From assembly GCF_047300855.1 (NCBI RefSeq), contig NZ_CP170197.1, positions 806,001-870,000 of the forward strand: a DNA stretch of 64,000 nucleotides, in the 5' to 3' direction. The translations under genes were made by a program, and so were the position numbers. The notes below the pieces were generated by a model that did not search any database, was not told the DNA's origin, and worked only from the letters and a program-made list of their open reading frames with translations. Positions 1-6,467 of this stretch are shown piece by piece; position 1 is the first letter of the stretch, and each line of letters begins with the position of its first letter. The DNA is from Sulfuriferula sp047300855 (GTDB lineage: Bacteria; Pseudomonadota; Gammaproteobacteria; Burkholderiales; Sulfuriferulaceae).

Positions 1-68
1 CAAGAAATGGGTAGTGCGATTCCGATTTCTGGTGTTTTCCATCCTTAAATTGCACTACCCATTTCTTG
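1..68. repeat. Perfect 17-bp inverted repeat at window edge
   Basis: Bases 1-17 (CAAGAAATGGGTAGTGC) are exactly complementary to 52-68, with a 34-base spacer, inside the replication endonuclease frame. It could be a hairpin of the element or a fold-back artefact at a contig end; the window alone cannot decide. Confidence 0.8.
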
Positions 69-1588
69 TCCCGCGTGATGATGTGTCCGGGTTGCCCTGC
101 TTTGGGATTGGGCAGAATCAAGCCCACCACACGGCGGGATAGCTCGCCCCGGTAGCGGGTGCTTTCCTCGTCTTTCAACAGTGGGGACAGGCGTTTTTTC
201 TTGTCCATTTGCAAGGCCATGTAGCCTGCCCAATCGGCGCTGTCTGCTGCTCGCCACACTGCGCCAAGTGATTCCTCATAGCCCGCTGGAAGTGTTCTAA
301 TGCGCCGCAATTCGTTCCAGTTGGTGATGGATGGAATCCCGAAAAACTGAAATTGACGGATATTCCAGAATCTTCCCCATGCCACGGCACGGGGTGCTGT
401 TGACTTGGCAGGTTGGTCTATCTCAAAGTCATTTCCGACTTGATAACCATCCAAATTTTTGGCGATGTATTTGGCGACGTAGGCCGCTGCGCTGCCCTTG
501 GCAGGGTCGATGATCTCGACTTTGAAGCGATGTTCTGCGGCACCGGGTTCGTCGGGCGACTCTCGCATGGCGTAGCTTTTCAGGGTGTCTATTAGGATGT
601 CTGCCTGCTCAGGTTTCACAAAGACCAGCATGTGGCTGTGCGGTGTGCCGTCGTGGTGTGGTTCTGTGACGCGTATCCCAAAATATTTTACGTCCAGCCT
701 GTCCAATGCAGTCCGCGCCGGCTGCCACACTTTCCCTTGCATGTAGCCCATTGCCCGCCTGGGGCTTGTGCCATCGTATTTCGGGTTGAGTTCGCCGCTG
801 GGTGACTTGCGGGCGTGCATCCGGCTGGGGCAGGTGATGGTAAGAAACAAGCCCATGTAGCCATTTTGCATGGCGTATTGTTCCGTGCCGCTGATGATGG
901 TCATTACCTGGGCGCGGCGGTTCGCGGGATTACTCAGGCTATGTTCGGCAAGTTCTCCCATGCCGATCACTTCGCCGTCTTCGCTGACAGCTTCGAGGCT
1001 TTCCAGCAGGGTGGCGGTTTGGTGTTGATGCTGTTGGTAGCGGCGATAAGATTCATCGGAGAGATAAGCGCCTGCTCGGCGATGTACAAAGCCACATTTG
1101 ATGGCGGCGGCCTCGAATTTCTGAAAGCTGCGGCGTAGCTTGCGCCTCCACCATTGCACGCTTGTCATGCGGTTGAACAGTTGGGCAAAGTCCTTGAATT
1201 TTGGTGGCTCTATTCCACGTTCTTCGGCCATGCGCAACAGTGCCTGGGTGATGGCTTCCGGCGTTTTGTAGCGCTGGGAAAGTTCCCACGCTTTGGTGGC
1301 GGCCTTGCGCGCTTCTTCGCGGATTTCATCGTCCAGACTGGAAAAACTCAACCGCCCATCATTGAACATTTCCGCGAGCGGCAGCATGGTTAAGTTGGCT
1401 TCCCTACGGCCATTGGCCTTGTGGGTTTCGGCGTAGTCCCTGATGATTCTATGGTGGTACCTGGCGGGGACGGGCTGCAGCTTGCTTGCTACCCATTCGC
1501 GGTCTGAATACTCGGAATTTGCCGCCAATAGCTGACGGCGTGTCTCGGGCGCGAGCCTATCGAAAGCCTCGGTGGATTGCTTCTTCAT
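1..1588 (-). CDS. Phage GpA-type replication endonuclease, 3' end beyond window
   Basis: The frame is open from an ATG at 1588 to the window edge, about 529 codons, so the C-terminus is missing. It resembles the phage replication gene A family (rolling-circle initiators of P2-like phages), which nick the origin through tyrosines. Visible family-like features are a His-rich metal-binding stretch HHDGTPHSHMLVF at about residues 310-323 and a following segment with YVAKYIAKN at about 365, a typical Y-x-x-x-Y arrangement; the upstream region contains RRKLRRSFQKFE. It is the last gene of a minus-strand run with small phage-type genes. The gene start (1558-1588) is duplicated at 3886-3916. The last 68 bases contain a perfect 17-bp inverted repeat. 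The family assignment is by recognition only. Confidence 0.75.
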   Translation of the reverse strand, partial: MKKQSTEAFDRLAPETRRQLLAANSEYSDREWVASKLQPVPARYHHRIIRDYAETHKANGRREANLTMLPLAEMFNDGRLSFSSLDDEIREEARKAATKAWELSQRYKTPEAITQALLRMAEERGIEPPKFKDFAQLFNRMTSVQWWRRKLRRSFQKFEAAAIKCGFVHRRAGAYLSDESYRRYQQHQHQTATLLESLEAVSEDGEVIGMGELAEHSLSNPANRRAQVMTIISGTEQYAMQNGYMGLFLTITCPSRMHARKSPSGELNPKYDGTSPRRAMGYMQGKVWQPARTALDRLDVKYFGIRVTEPHHDGTPHSHMLVFVKPEQADILIDTLKSYAMRESPDEPGAAEHRFKVEIIDPAKGSAAAYVAKYIAKNLDGYQVGNDFEIDQPAKSTAPRAVAWGRFWNIRQFQFFGIPSITNWNELRRIRTLPAGYEESLGAVWRAADSADWAGYMALQMDKKKRLSPLLKDEESTRYRGELSRRVVGLILPNPKAGQPGHIITRDKKWVVQFKDGKHQKSESHYPFL

Positions 1589-1599
1589 GCGTCTTCCGC

Positions 1600-1860
1600 T
1601 CAGTGAGCGTGCGGCAGGTAGCGGGGCTGGATGGTGAGGAGTAAACCGCTCACTTCCCATATACCCACGGCGAGTTCTTTGGCGTCTTTTTCCGTGAGAA
1701 TCTGAGCGGCGAATGCTTCTTCGCTAAAGCTCAGTTTCTGGATTTCTGGGTCTATGGAAGCGAGATAGGTTTGGGTGGGTTTGCAGTACAGTAGAAAGTA
1801 GGCTGGAAGGGTATCACGGCCGGTTTCGCGGGACGTTTCGCGGCGTTGTTTTCTGTTCAT
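1600..1860 (-). CDS. Hypothetical phage-type protein, 86 aa
   Basis: This small protein of unknown function starts with MNRKQRRE. The ATG at 1860 is preferred over upstream in-frame starts because AAAGGAAATG lies just before it; longer versions would run through the neighbouring small gene. It has a basic N-terminus, a middle containing AYFLLYCKPTQTY, and no clear membrane segment. Its stop lies 11 bases upstream of the endonuclease start, so both are probably co-transcribed and co-translated. Small proteins of this kind are common just upstream of GpA-type genes in temperate phages, but I cannot name it. Confidence 0.6.
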   Translation of the reverse strand: MNRKQRRETSRETGRDTLPAYFLLYCKPTQTYLASIDPEIQKLSFSEEAFAAQILTEKDAKELAVGIWEVSGLLLTIQPRYLPHAH

Positions 1861-1919
1861 GGTGTCATTTCCTTTGTGGGTTGATGGCGGTTTTCCGCTC
1901 TTGTGTGGGTTGGTGGGTG

Positions 1920-2057
1920 TTAGCGTTTGGGTGGTGTGTCCTTGTGCTTCGCCGTTGCGTAGAGCGCCAGCCCCAGCAAGGCAACGATCACCAGCGCGCC
2001 GGTTTTTCCAGCGGCGGCCTTGAGGGGGAACAGGGGAACGGGTGGAATGAGGTTCAT
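1920..2057 (-). CDS. Small single-pass membrane protein, 45 aa
   Basis: A 45-codon frame beginning MNLIPPVPLFPLK. Its ATG overlaps the stop of the upstream 239-aa gene as ATGA, which supports translational coupling and that it is real. Residues about 18-35 (TGALVIVALLGLALYATA) form one membrane helix, followed by a basic tail ending HKDTPPKR. The function is unknown. In phage early regions such miniproteins may affect the membrane or host functions, but nothing here proves it. Confidence 0.55.
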   Translation of the reverse strand: MNLIPPVPLFPLKAAAGKTGALVIVALLGLALYATAKHKDTPPKR

Positions 2058-2773
2058 GCGTCTTCTCCTTCGGTGTTGGTTTCGAATTCGCCGGGCAGCG
2101 AATCGGGTGCGATTTCAATCAGGCCGGCAGCTTCCAAGGCTGGGCGGAAACTCTGGTAAAGCTGGTCGCGTAGCGTTACCGGGTTGCCGTCTGTCTGCTC
2201 ACGGGTAAAGCTGCTCCAGCCTCCACGTGTGAGCATGAAAACCAGATAACCGGCCGCCATGTTCATGATTGCGTCTTGCAAGGCTTCGGCTGTTTTTTCG
2301 TCAAAACCTTCATCTTCGCCAATCCCGAATACACCTTCATTCCGCCCCAGCTTCAAAGCGCCCAAGGCAATCAACTTGTCATCGGTGGTTTCGATAAAGT
2401 CCATCGAGCTTTCGATGACGGTGCCGGGTAGGCGGTTGTCGATCGGGAAGAAATACTCAGTGACGATCTGCGCTCCGAGTGAGGGATGTGGGGCTTCTGG
2501 AGCTTGCCGCGAAGCTGGTGGGGTGGCGGGGGTAGGTGCTTCGCCTTGTTTCTGAAGGTCAGAATCTTCGAAGACGATTCCATTGTCTTCAAAATAATTG
2601 CGTAGCTTGCGCTGATGCTCGGGAACTAGATTGCGCGTCCCGGCGCGGAATTCACTCAGGTACTGTCGGGGTAAACCGACTTCCTTTGCTAGGTCTGCGT
2701 AGGTGAGTCCCAGCGTTACTTGGGCTTGGTTGTAATCCTCACGGGTGAGGATTGAGGAGTTTTTGATTGCCAT
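2054..2773 (-). CDS. XRE-type helix-turn-helix protein with extra C-terminal domain
   Basis: 239 aa. Residues about 10-60 look like an XRE/Cro-type helix-turn-helix (LTYADLAKEVGLPRQYLSEFRAG), followed by a Pro/Ala-rich linker at about 75-100. The acidic C-terminal domain of about 130 residues, with a helical stretch AEALQDAIMNMAAGYLVFML, is not recognised. The gene is first in the minus-strand run leading to the replication endonuclease and overlaps the 45-aa gene by ATGA. Upstream there are repeated ATGTCTACATA motifs that could be operators, one of them overlapping the start codon, which suggests autoregulation. Likely role: control of the element's early genes. The target is inferred. Confidence 0.65.
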   Translation of the reverse strand: MAIKNSSILTREDYNQAQVTLGLTYADLAKEVGLPRQYLSEFRAGTRNLVPEHQRKLRNYFEDNGIVFEDSDLQKQGEAPTPATPPASRQAPEAPHPSLGAQIVTEYFFPIDNRLPGTVIESSMDFIETTDDKLIALGALKLGRNEGVFGIGEDEGFDEKTAEALQDAIMNMAAGYLVFMLTRGGWSSFTREQTDGNPVTLRDQLYQSFRPALEAAGLIEIAPDSLPGEFETNTEGEDA

Positions 2774-2868
2774 GTCTACATACCGGAAGTTAATTACGAT
2801 ATGAATACTAGCACCTGCATTTGTTTTGTCAACTCTGTTTAGTAATTTTATTGCGATATGTAGACATA
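2772..2868. promoter_or_regulatory. Candidate operator cluster of the phage-type regulators
   Basis: ATGTCTACATA occurs at 2772-2782 and again on the opposite strand at 2857-2867. A related ATTACGATATGAATAC at 2794-2809 matches ATTGCGATATGTAGAC at 2850-2865. The core has ATGT/ACAT half-sites, fitting a dimeric regulator. The block fills the AT-rich space before the 239-aa regulator and overlaps its start codon. Confidence 0.5.
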
Positions 2869-2884
2869 CGTATTTCTGTAAGCG

Positions 2885-2915
2885 TGAAAAAAGCCCGGAT
2901 GATTTTCCGGGCTTT
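2885..2915 (-). terminator. Rho-independent terminator of the 145-aa regulator
   Basis: An 8-bp stem AAGCCCGG/CCGGGCTT with a short loop at 2891-2914. Read on the minus strand it is followed by a run of Ts (the A-run at 2887-2892). It lies just past the 2934 stop and separates two regulator units. Confidence 0.8.
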
Positions 2916-2933
2916 GGGTGGGAGCTAGTTTTG

Positions 2934-3371
2934 TCAGCGTTTCGGTTTCTTCTCTATGGCCTTTTTTATGCGCTCATTCCTTACTAAATCATTTTTAGGC
3001 GTATGTCCAAGCACAAAATCGTTGATATCTGAATTGGCTGTCTCACGAGTCCAATTTTTCATTTGCTCAATCATCGCATAGTCTGACTTTGATAACCTGT
3101 CGCTCTCTTTTCCCCGTAAAAGCCAGTTTGGGGACACCCCGAGTGCATCGCACAAGATGCGAAGTTCACGCGCACCTGGCAAGATTTTTCCCGATTCGTA
3201 TCGAAACAAAGCTGCCCGTGATATGCCTTTCGCCTCCGGGTCGAATTCTTTGCAAACTCGGCTCAAGTCTTCAACGCTCAAGCCGTCTCCGACTTTCGCT
3301 CGCTCTAATCTGATACGTTCGGCTATACCTTGCTCGGGGGGAGTGTAAGGCTGTTTATCTTCGTTTTTCAT
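2934..3371 (-). CDS. XRE-family transcriptional regulator, CI-like
   Basis: 145 aa. Residues about 15-85 form an XRE helix-turn-helix: AERIRLERAKVG, then SRAALFRYESGKILPGARELRILCDALGVSPNWLLRG, the usual end of the domain. The C-terminal 55 residues are charged, with no LexA/CI peptidase motifs, so it is a small repressor without self-cleavage. It is likely the element's maintenance repressor or anti-repressor. A perfect 8-bp dyad lies about 45 bases upstream of the start, and a terminator lies just past the stop, so the gene is its own transcription unit. Confidence 0.8.
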   Translation of the reverse strand: MKNEDKQPYTPPEQGIAERIRLERAKVGDGLSVEDLSRVCKEFDPEAKGISRAALFRYESGKILPGARELRILCDALGVSPNWLLRGKESDRLSKSDYAMIEQMKNWTRETANSDINDFVLGHTPKNDLVRNERIKKAIEKKPKR

Positions 3372-3416
3372 ATGGTGTCTGTAGGCGTCAATTTGAGATG
3401 GTTTTCCTTGTCAATG

Positions 3417-3441
3417 TCGCGTCATTCCTTGTCTGACGCGA
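3417..3441. promoter_or_regulatory. Dyad upstream of XRE regulator
   Basis: TCGCGTCA at 3417-3424 and TGACGCGA at 3434-3441 form a perfect 8-bp inverted repeat with a 9-base spacer, 46 bases upstream of the 145-aa repressor's start. It is a candidate operator, inferred from position and symmetry. Confidence 0.45.
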
Positions 3442-3516
3442 TTTCTCTAAGCGCCGATGATGCCTCTTTATCTTGACTATTTTCAGTCATGGTGAAGGAT
3501 TTTGAAAGCTTGGATT

Positions 3517-3846
3517 TTAGAACATAAGCGTTGCCGCTTGCTCATTGTTGACCGAAACAGAGCATTGTTTCTTGTGTGCGTAAAAATTGGTCAGGCAATT
3601 CGCCGAAATAATGTACCCCTGATACCCTCCAGAAAAACCGCCATCGCCCGTCCATGTCGATACTTTGCCTTTTACTGCTGGCTGCCCGTTGACGAAGATT
3701 ATGACTTCACCTGAGACTTCATTCCATTCACCACTAATTTGCATTGGTGCTCCGGCGTAGTTCGCCGGTCTGTAGCCTTGGACTTGAGAGGGTGTTGCGC
3801 AGGCAGCGAGTGTGGCGGTTAACAGTAAAGCTGCAATTTTCTTCAT
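3517..3846 (-). CDS. Small secreted lipoprotein, 109 aa
   Basis: The protein begins MKKIAALLLTATLAAC, a lipoprotein signal with lipobox LAAC (Cys16). The ATG at 3846 is chosen because the signal starts there and AAAGGGCG precedes it. The mature part is about 94 residues, rich in Gly, Asn and Tyr, with cysteines in SANCLTNFYAHKKQC that may pair. I do not recognise the family. It lies upstream of the repressor on the same strand within the mobile region and could be a lysogenic-conversion or exclusion lipoprotein, but that is only inference from place. Confidence 0.6.
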   Translation of the reverse strand: MKKIAALLLTATLAACATPSQVQGYRPANYAGAPMQISGEWNEVSGEVIIFVNGQPAVKGKVSTWTGDGGFSGGYQGYIISANCLTNFYAHKKQCSVSVNNEQAATLMF

Positions 3847-3885
3847 TGAACGCCCTTTGGTTTGAATTAGAGAATTACTCAATAG

Positions 3886-3916
3886 TATCTAAAGCCTAGG
3901 TGGATTGCTTCTTCAT
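3886..3916. repeat. Second copy of the GpA-like gene start (vestige)
   Basis: 31 bases match 1558-1588 with two mismatches, and weaker similarity continues to about 3930. Read on the minus strand this copy gives MKKQST and then a TAG where the intact gene has a Glu codon. It is either the stump of a second replication gene or one of two direct repeats bounding a 2.3-kb segment. Confidence 0.7.
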
Positions 3917-4052
3917 GTGCCCGCCGCTTGCCCTTGGTTTTCTCATTTTCTGGCCGTCTGCCATATTGTTTTTGCCTGTTTTCCCACTGTCATGAAATCC
4001 GAGTAAACCCATGTAATACGTGGGTTTGACAGGTTTTATTACATGATTTCTG

Positions 4053-4361
4053 TCATGGGTATTTTCTGGCATGGTGAATGATGCGGAGAATTTGCACAAC
4101 ACTGGCCTTGCCAGTCAGTTCACGATACACGATAACGAAAGGAGTGCGACGGCCTACGATGCGCTCGGATGTTCCGGCGGCCCTTCCGGGTCTGCCGGGG
4201 GTGGCGATGGGTTCAGCGATCAGTAATTCTGCTGCGTTGAGAATTTCATCTGTCATGCGCCTGGCGGCTTTGGGATTGCGCTCGGCGTAGTAGCTCATTG
4301 CCTCGGCGAATTCTGTCAAGGCTGCCGCCGTCCACTCAAGCTGCCTTTTTCGGGCGGCCAT
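4053..4361 (-). CDS. RelE/ParE-family toxin
   Basis: 102 aa, the usual ParE/RelE toxin size. The pattern fits: ARKRQLEWTAAALTEFAEAMSYY at the start, then AARRMTDEILNAAELL, a GRPGRAAGTSERIV core and TPFVIVYREL, ending in an ILRIIHHARKYP strand with the HxR..P signature common to ParE. The family acts on gyrase (ParE) or on ribosome-bound mRNA (RelE); sequence alone does not separate the two, but the residues look ParE-like. It overlaps the antitoxin gene by 26 bases, and both are likely one transcript repressed by the antitoxin or the complex. Confidence 0.85.
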   Translation of the reverse strand: MAARKRQLEWTAAALTEFAEAMSYYAERNPKAARRMTDEILNAAELLIAEPIATPGRPGRAAGTSERIVGRRTPFVIVYRELTGKASVVQILRIIHHARKYP

Positions 4362-4584
4362 GTTGCTGGATGACGGCTTCGATTTCTTTCATGACTTGGG
4401 CATGGGGTACTGTTTTTCCTGCGTCGGCTTCGGCGATGCCTTCATTCACCTTGCGAACAAAGTCTTCGTTGAATTCGAAGCCATCCTTCATGACGTAGGG
4501 GAGCATTTCCGCCGGCGTGCGGCCTGCGTCTTTCGCCAGCTTCGCCAGCCGCTTTTCCATAGCGGGGGAGAGTTCGGTTTTCAT
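4336..4584 (-). CDS. ParD-like antitoxin of the ParE-type toxin
   Basis: 82 aa from the ATG at 4584, which has AAGGA seven bases upstream; an in-frame ATG at 4590 would add two residues but sits on the ribosome site. The N-terminal KTELSPAMEKRLAKLAKDAGRTPAEML looks like a ribbon-helix-helix DNA-binding unit. The C-terminal half (AEADAGKTVPHAQVMKEIEAVIQQH) resembles the toxin-wrapping tail of ParD/RelB-type antitoxins. It neutralises the downstream toxin and probably represses its own promoter. The pair may stabilise the mobile region next to it. Confidence 0.8.
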   Translation of the reverse strand: MKTELSPAMEKRLAKLAKDAGRTPAEMLPYVMKDGFEFNEDFVRKVNEGIAEADAGKTVPHAQVMKEIEAVIQQHGRPKKAA

Positions 4585-4705
4585 GGTCATATCCTTCTAC
4601 AATCCAGAATCGCCCCGCGCCGATAGTGGGTAACGGGCTGTGTACGATTTGGCTTTTGTGGAAGTTTAGCGCGCTATGGCCATGATTTCCAGTAGAATGG
4701 GCAGA

Positions 4706-4762
4706 GACTCAAAATCCGCCGGTGGTGACACTGTGGGGGTTCGAGTCCCCCTCCCGGCACCA
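4706..4762 (+). pseudogene. 3' part of tRNA-Leu (anticodon CAA), likely attachment site
   Basis: The stretch has the anticodon loop CTCAAAA, the 3' half of its stem (TCCGCC), a long variable arm, a perfect T arm (GGGGG TTCGAGT CCCCC), the acceptor end CCCGGCA and an encoded CCA at 4760-4762. The 5' half does not pair: bases before 4706 give neither the matching GCCGGG acceptor strand nor a GGCGGA anticodon strand. It is therefore a 3' tRNA fragment, the usual scar of integration into a tRNA gene, and an integrase stub starts 120 bases further on. Confidence 0.75.
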
Positions 4763-4881
4763 ATTAAATCAGTGGGTTAGTTATTAACTGACTTTATTCT
4801 TTGCGCAAAATGTATTTTTTGCTGCAATTTTGCTGCACTTGTACCTATACCGTGTCCCTAAACAAAAACGGAGACAGGACT

Positions 4882-5137
4882 ATGGCTACAATTTTAAAGC
4901 GTGGACAGTATCAATACCAAGCGACTATCCGCCGCAAAAACCATCCAAGCCAATCAAAAACATTTGTGACAAAACGTGACGCAGCAGCTTGGGCGCGCGG
5001 AATCGAATCAGAAATGGATCTGGGGCGTTATGTTCCCACCAAAGAAGCTGATAACACGCACACTGCGTGAAGCCTTGAAGCGTTATGACATTGAGGTCAG
5101 CTTTGATGACGGACATGATCGCCGCATTTTTCCATAA
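4882..5137 (+). pseudogene. Tyrosine integrase, frameshifted N-terminal remnant
   Basis: The start MATILKRGQYQYQATIRRK with TFVTKRDAAAWARGIESEMD and a later LREALKRYDIEV is the arm-binding N-terminus of phage-type tyrosine recombinases. GGAG precedes the ATG at 4882. The first frame stops at 5070; similarity continues in the +1 frame (TLREALKRY) from about 5055 until a stop at 5137. The core-binding and catalytic domains are absent. It is a dead integrase reading away from the tRNA fragment, left from an element that once occupied the site. Confidence 0.8.
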
Positions 5138-5408
5138 TGGGGCTATTTGCGGCAGCTTGAGTGAAGAGCGACTCCACGATAAATAATCAGATATTGCAAT
5201 GCCTCTATTTTTTGTCTTTATTTAAAAATAAAAACAAAATAGTTTGTTTAATATCAATTGCTTGAATTTGCAATAAATTTATTTTCGATTACTCTAAAGT
5301 ATTCCTGCTTTCCTGCCGATGACATCCAAAGATTAGCAGAAGATCGCATGTGCATGATGGCGAGCGAAAATTCTTTGCGCGGTAAAATTTTGTCAAAAGG
5401 GGAAAGTC

Positions 5409-5855
5409 ATGCGAATTATTCTGGTTACGATTCTGGTCACCTTCTTTGCTTTTTCCGGTTTGGCCAATGCGGCGGATGAACACGTCGCGATATTCAAGGA
5501 TGTGGCCGGCAGTGTGAAAATAATTCGGAATCATCAAGACATTGTGGCTCTTTCTGGCTCGCAACTGATGAGATCAGATATCGTCGTTACAGCGCCAAAT
5601 TCTTCAGGGGGCATCGTATTCAAGGATGGCACATTATTAACCCTTGGTTCGTCGAGTGAAGTCAAAATCAATCAGTATGTATTTCAGCCGGAAGAAGCAA
5701 AATACGATTTTGCCGTATACCTCAGCAAGGGCTCTGCTATTTACTCATCGGGCAAGATTGACCACATGTCGCCCGAATCCGTGAGTGTAGGTACCCCACG
5801 CGCCACAGTCGGCGTGCGTGGCACACGATTCATTGTGCAAGCCGATGCTAAATGA
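5409..5855 (+). CDS. Secreted FecR-domain protein
   Basis: 148 aa with a Sec signal (cleavage near ANA-A, residue about 22). The mature part matches a FecR fold: GSVKIIRNHQ, LSGSQLMRSDIVVTAPNSSGGIVFKDGT and the ending VGTPRATVGVRGTRFIV. Secreted FecR-domain proteins without a sigma-factor partner are thought to be envelope or ligand-binding modules. The stop overlaps the next start as ATGA, and that gene is followed after 16 bases by a CHASE2-HD-GYP gene, so the three probably act as one sensory unit. Upstream, 5138-5408 is AT-rich with no gene seen. Confidence 0.85.
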   Translation: MRIILVTILVTFFAFSGLANAADEHVAIFKDVAGSVKIIRNHQDIVALSGSQLMRSDIVVTAPNSSGGIVFKDGTLLTLGSSSEVKINQYVFQPEEAKYDFAVYLSKGSAIYSSGKIDHMSPESVSVGTPRATVGVRGTRFIVQADAK

Positions 5856-6451
5856 GATTTTCCAGATCGGTTGTTGCGCTTGTCATCACATTTTTTGTGG
5901 CAGGTTGTACAGCAGGAACGACATTTATTTTAATGCCTGATGAAACGGGTATGGTTGGCGCCATAACCATCAAGACCAGCAGCGACTTCAGGGTAATAAA
6001 CCAGGCATACAATCCCGTCCGGATCACGGAAGGGAGTACGAAAATTACGTCGACTCATGCGCTGACCGAAGCGCAAGTCAAGGAGGAGTTCGCTCATCTG
6101 ATTAACGCCCAGCCTTCACCTCCAGCCAGTTTTGTCATTCATTTTGCGACGGAATCTTCTGCACTCTCGGAAAAATCACGTTTGGCTCTGCCCCGGATCA
6201 TTGCAAGTATCAAAGCAAGGGCACCGGCGGAGGTTACGATTATTGGGCACACGGATACAACTGGTACGGACAATCTTAATAACAGATTGGCCTATAAAAG
6301 AGCCAAGGCCGTTGAAGATGCGATCAAAGACAGCCTTCCCCCAGGTTTGACCCTCAGCATAGAGGCCTACGGTTCCAAAACCTTGCTGATTCCAACTCCG
6401 ACAAATGTGGATGAGCAGAGAAATCGGGCTGTTGAAATTTTGATTTTATAA
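5852..6451 (+). CDS. OmpA-family lipoprotein
   Basis: 199 aa. The lipobox is VAGC at Cys19, so an outer-membrane-anchored lipoprotein is likely. Residues about 95-199 form an OmpA-like peptidoglycan-binding domain: FVIHFATESSALSEKSR, VTIIGHTDTTGTDNLN, LAYKRAKAV and the ending NRAVEILIL. The middle region (res 25-90) is not recognised. It overlaps the FecR gene by ATGA and precedes the CHASE2 gene. It may hold the FecR/CHASE2 machinery to the cell wall; this is an inference from the operon. Confidence 0.85.
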   Translation: MRFSRSVVALVITFFVAGCTAGTTFILMPDETGMVGAITIKTSSDFRVINQAYNPVRITEGSTKITSTHALTEAQVKEEFAHLINAQPSPPASFVIHFATESSALSEKSRLALPRIIASIKARAPAEVTIIGHTDTTGTDNLNNRLAYKRAKAVEDAIKDSLPPGLTLSIEAYGSKTLLIPTPTNVDEQRNRAVEILIL

Positions 6452-6467
6452 CGTTAAGGAAACAGCT

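Noticed and set aside
3896..4102. 68-codon frame ending MKKQST
   Set aside because: Its end is the duplicated start of the replication gene and its front overlaps the toxin gene; more likely a scar than a gene.
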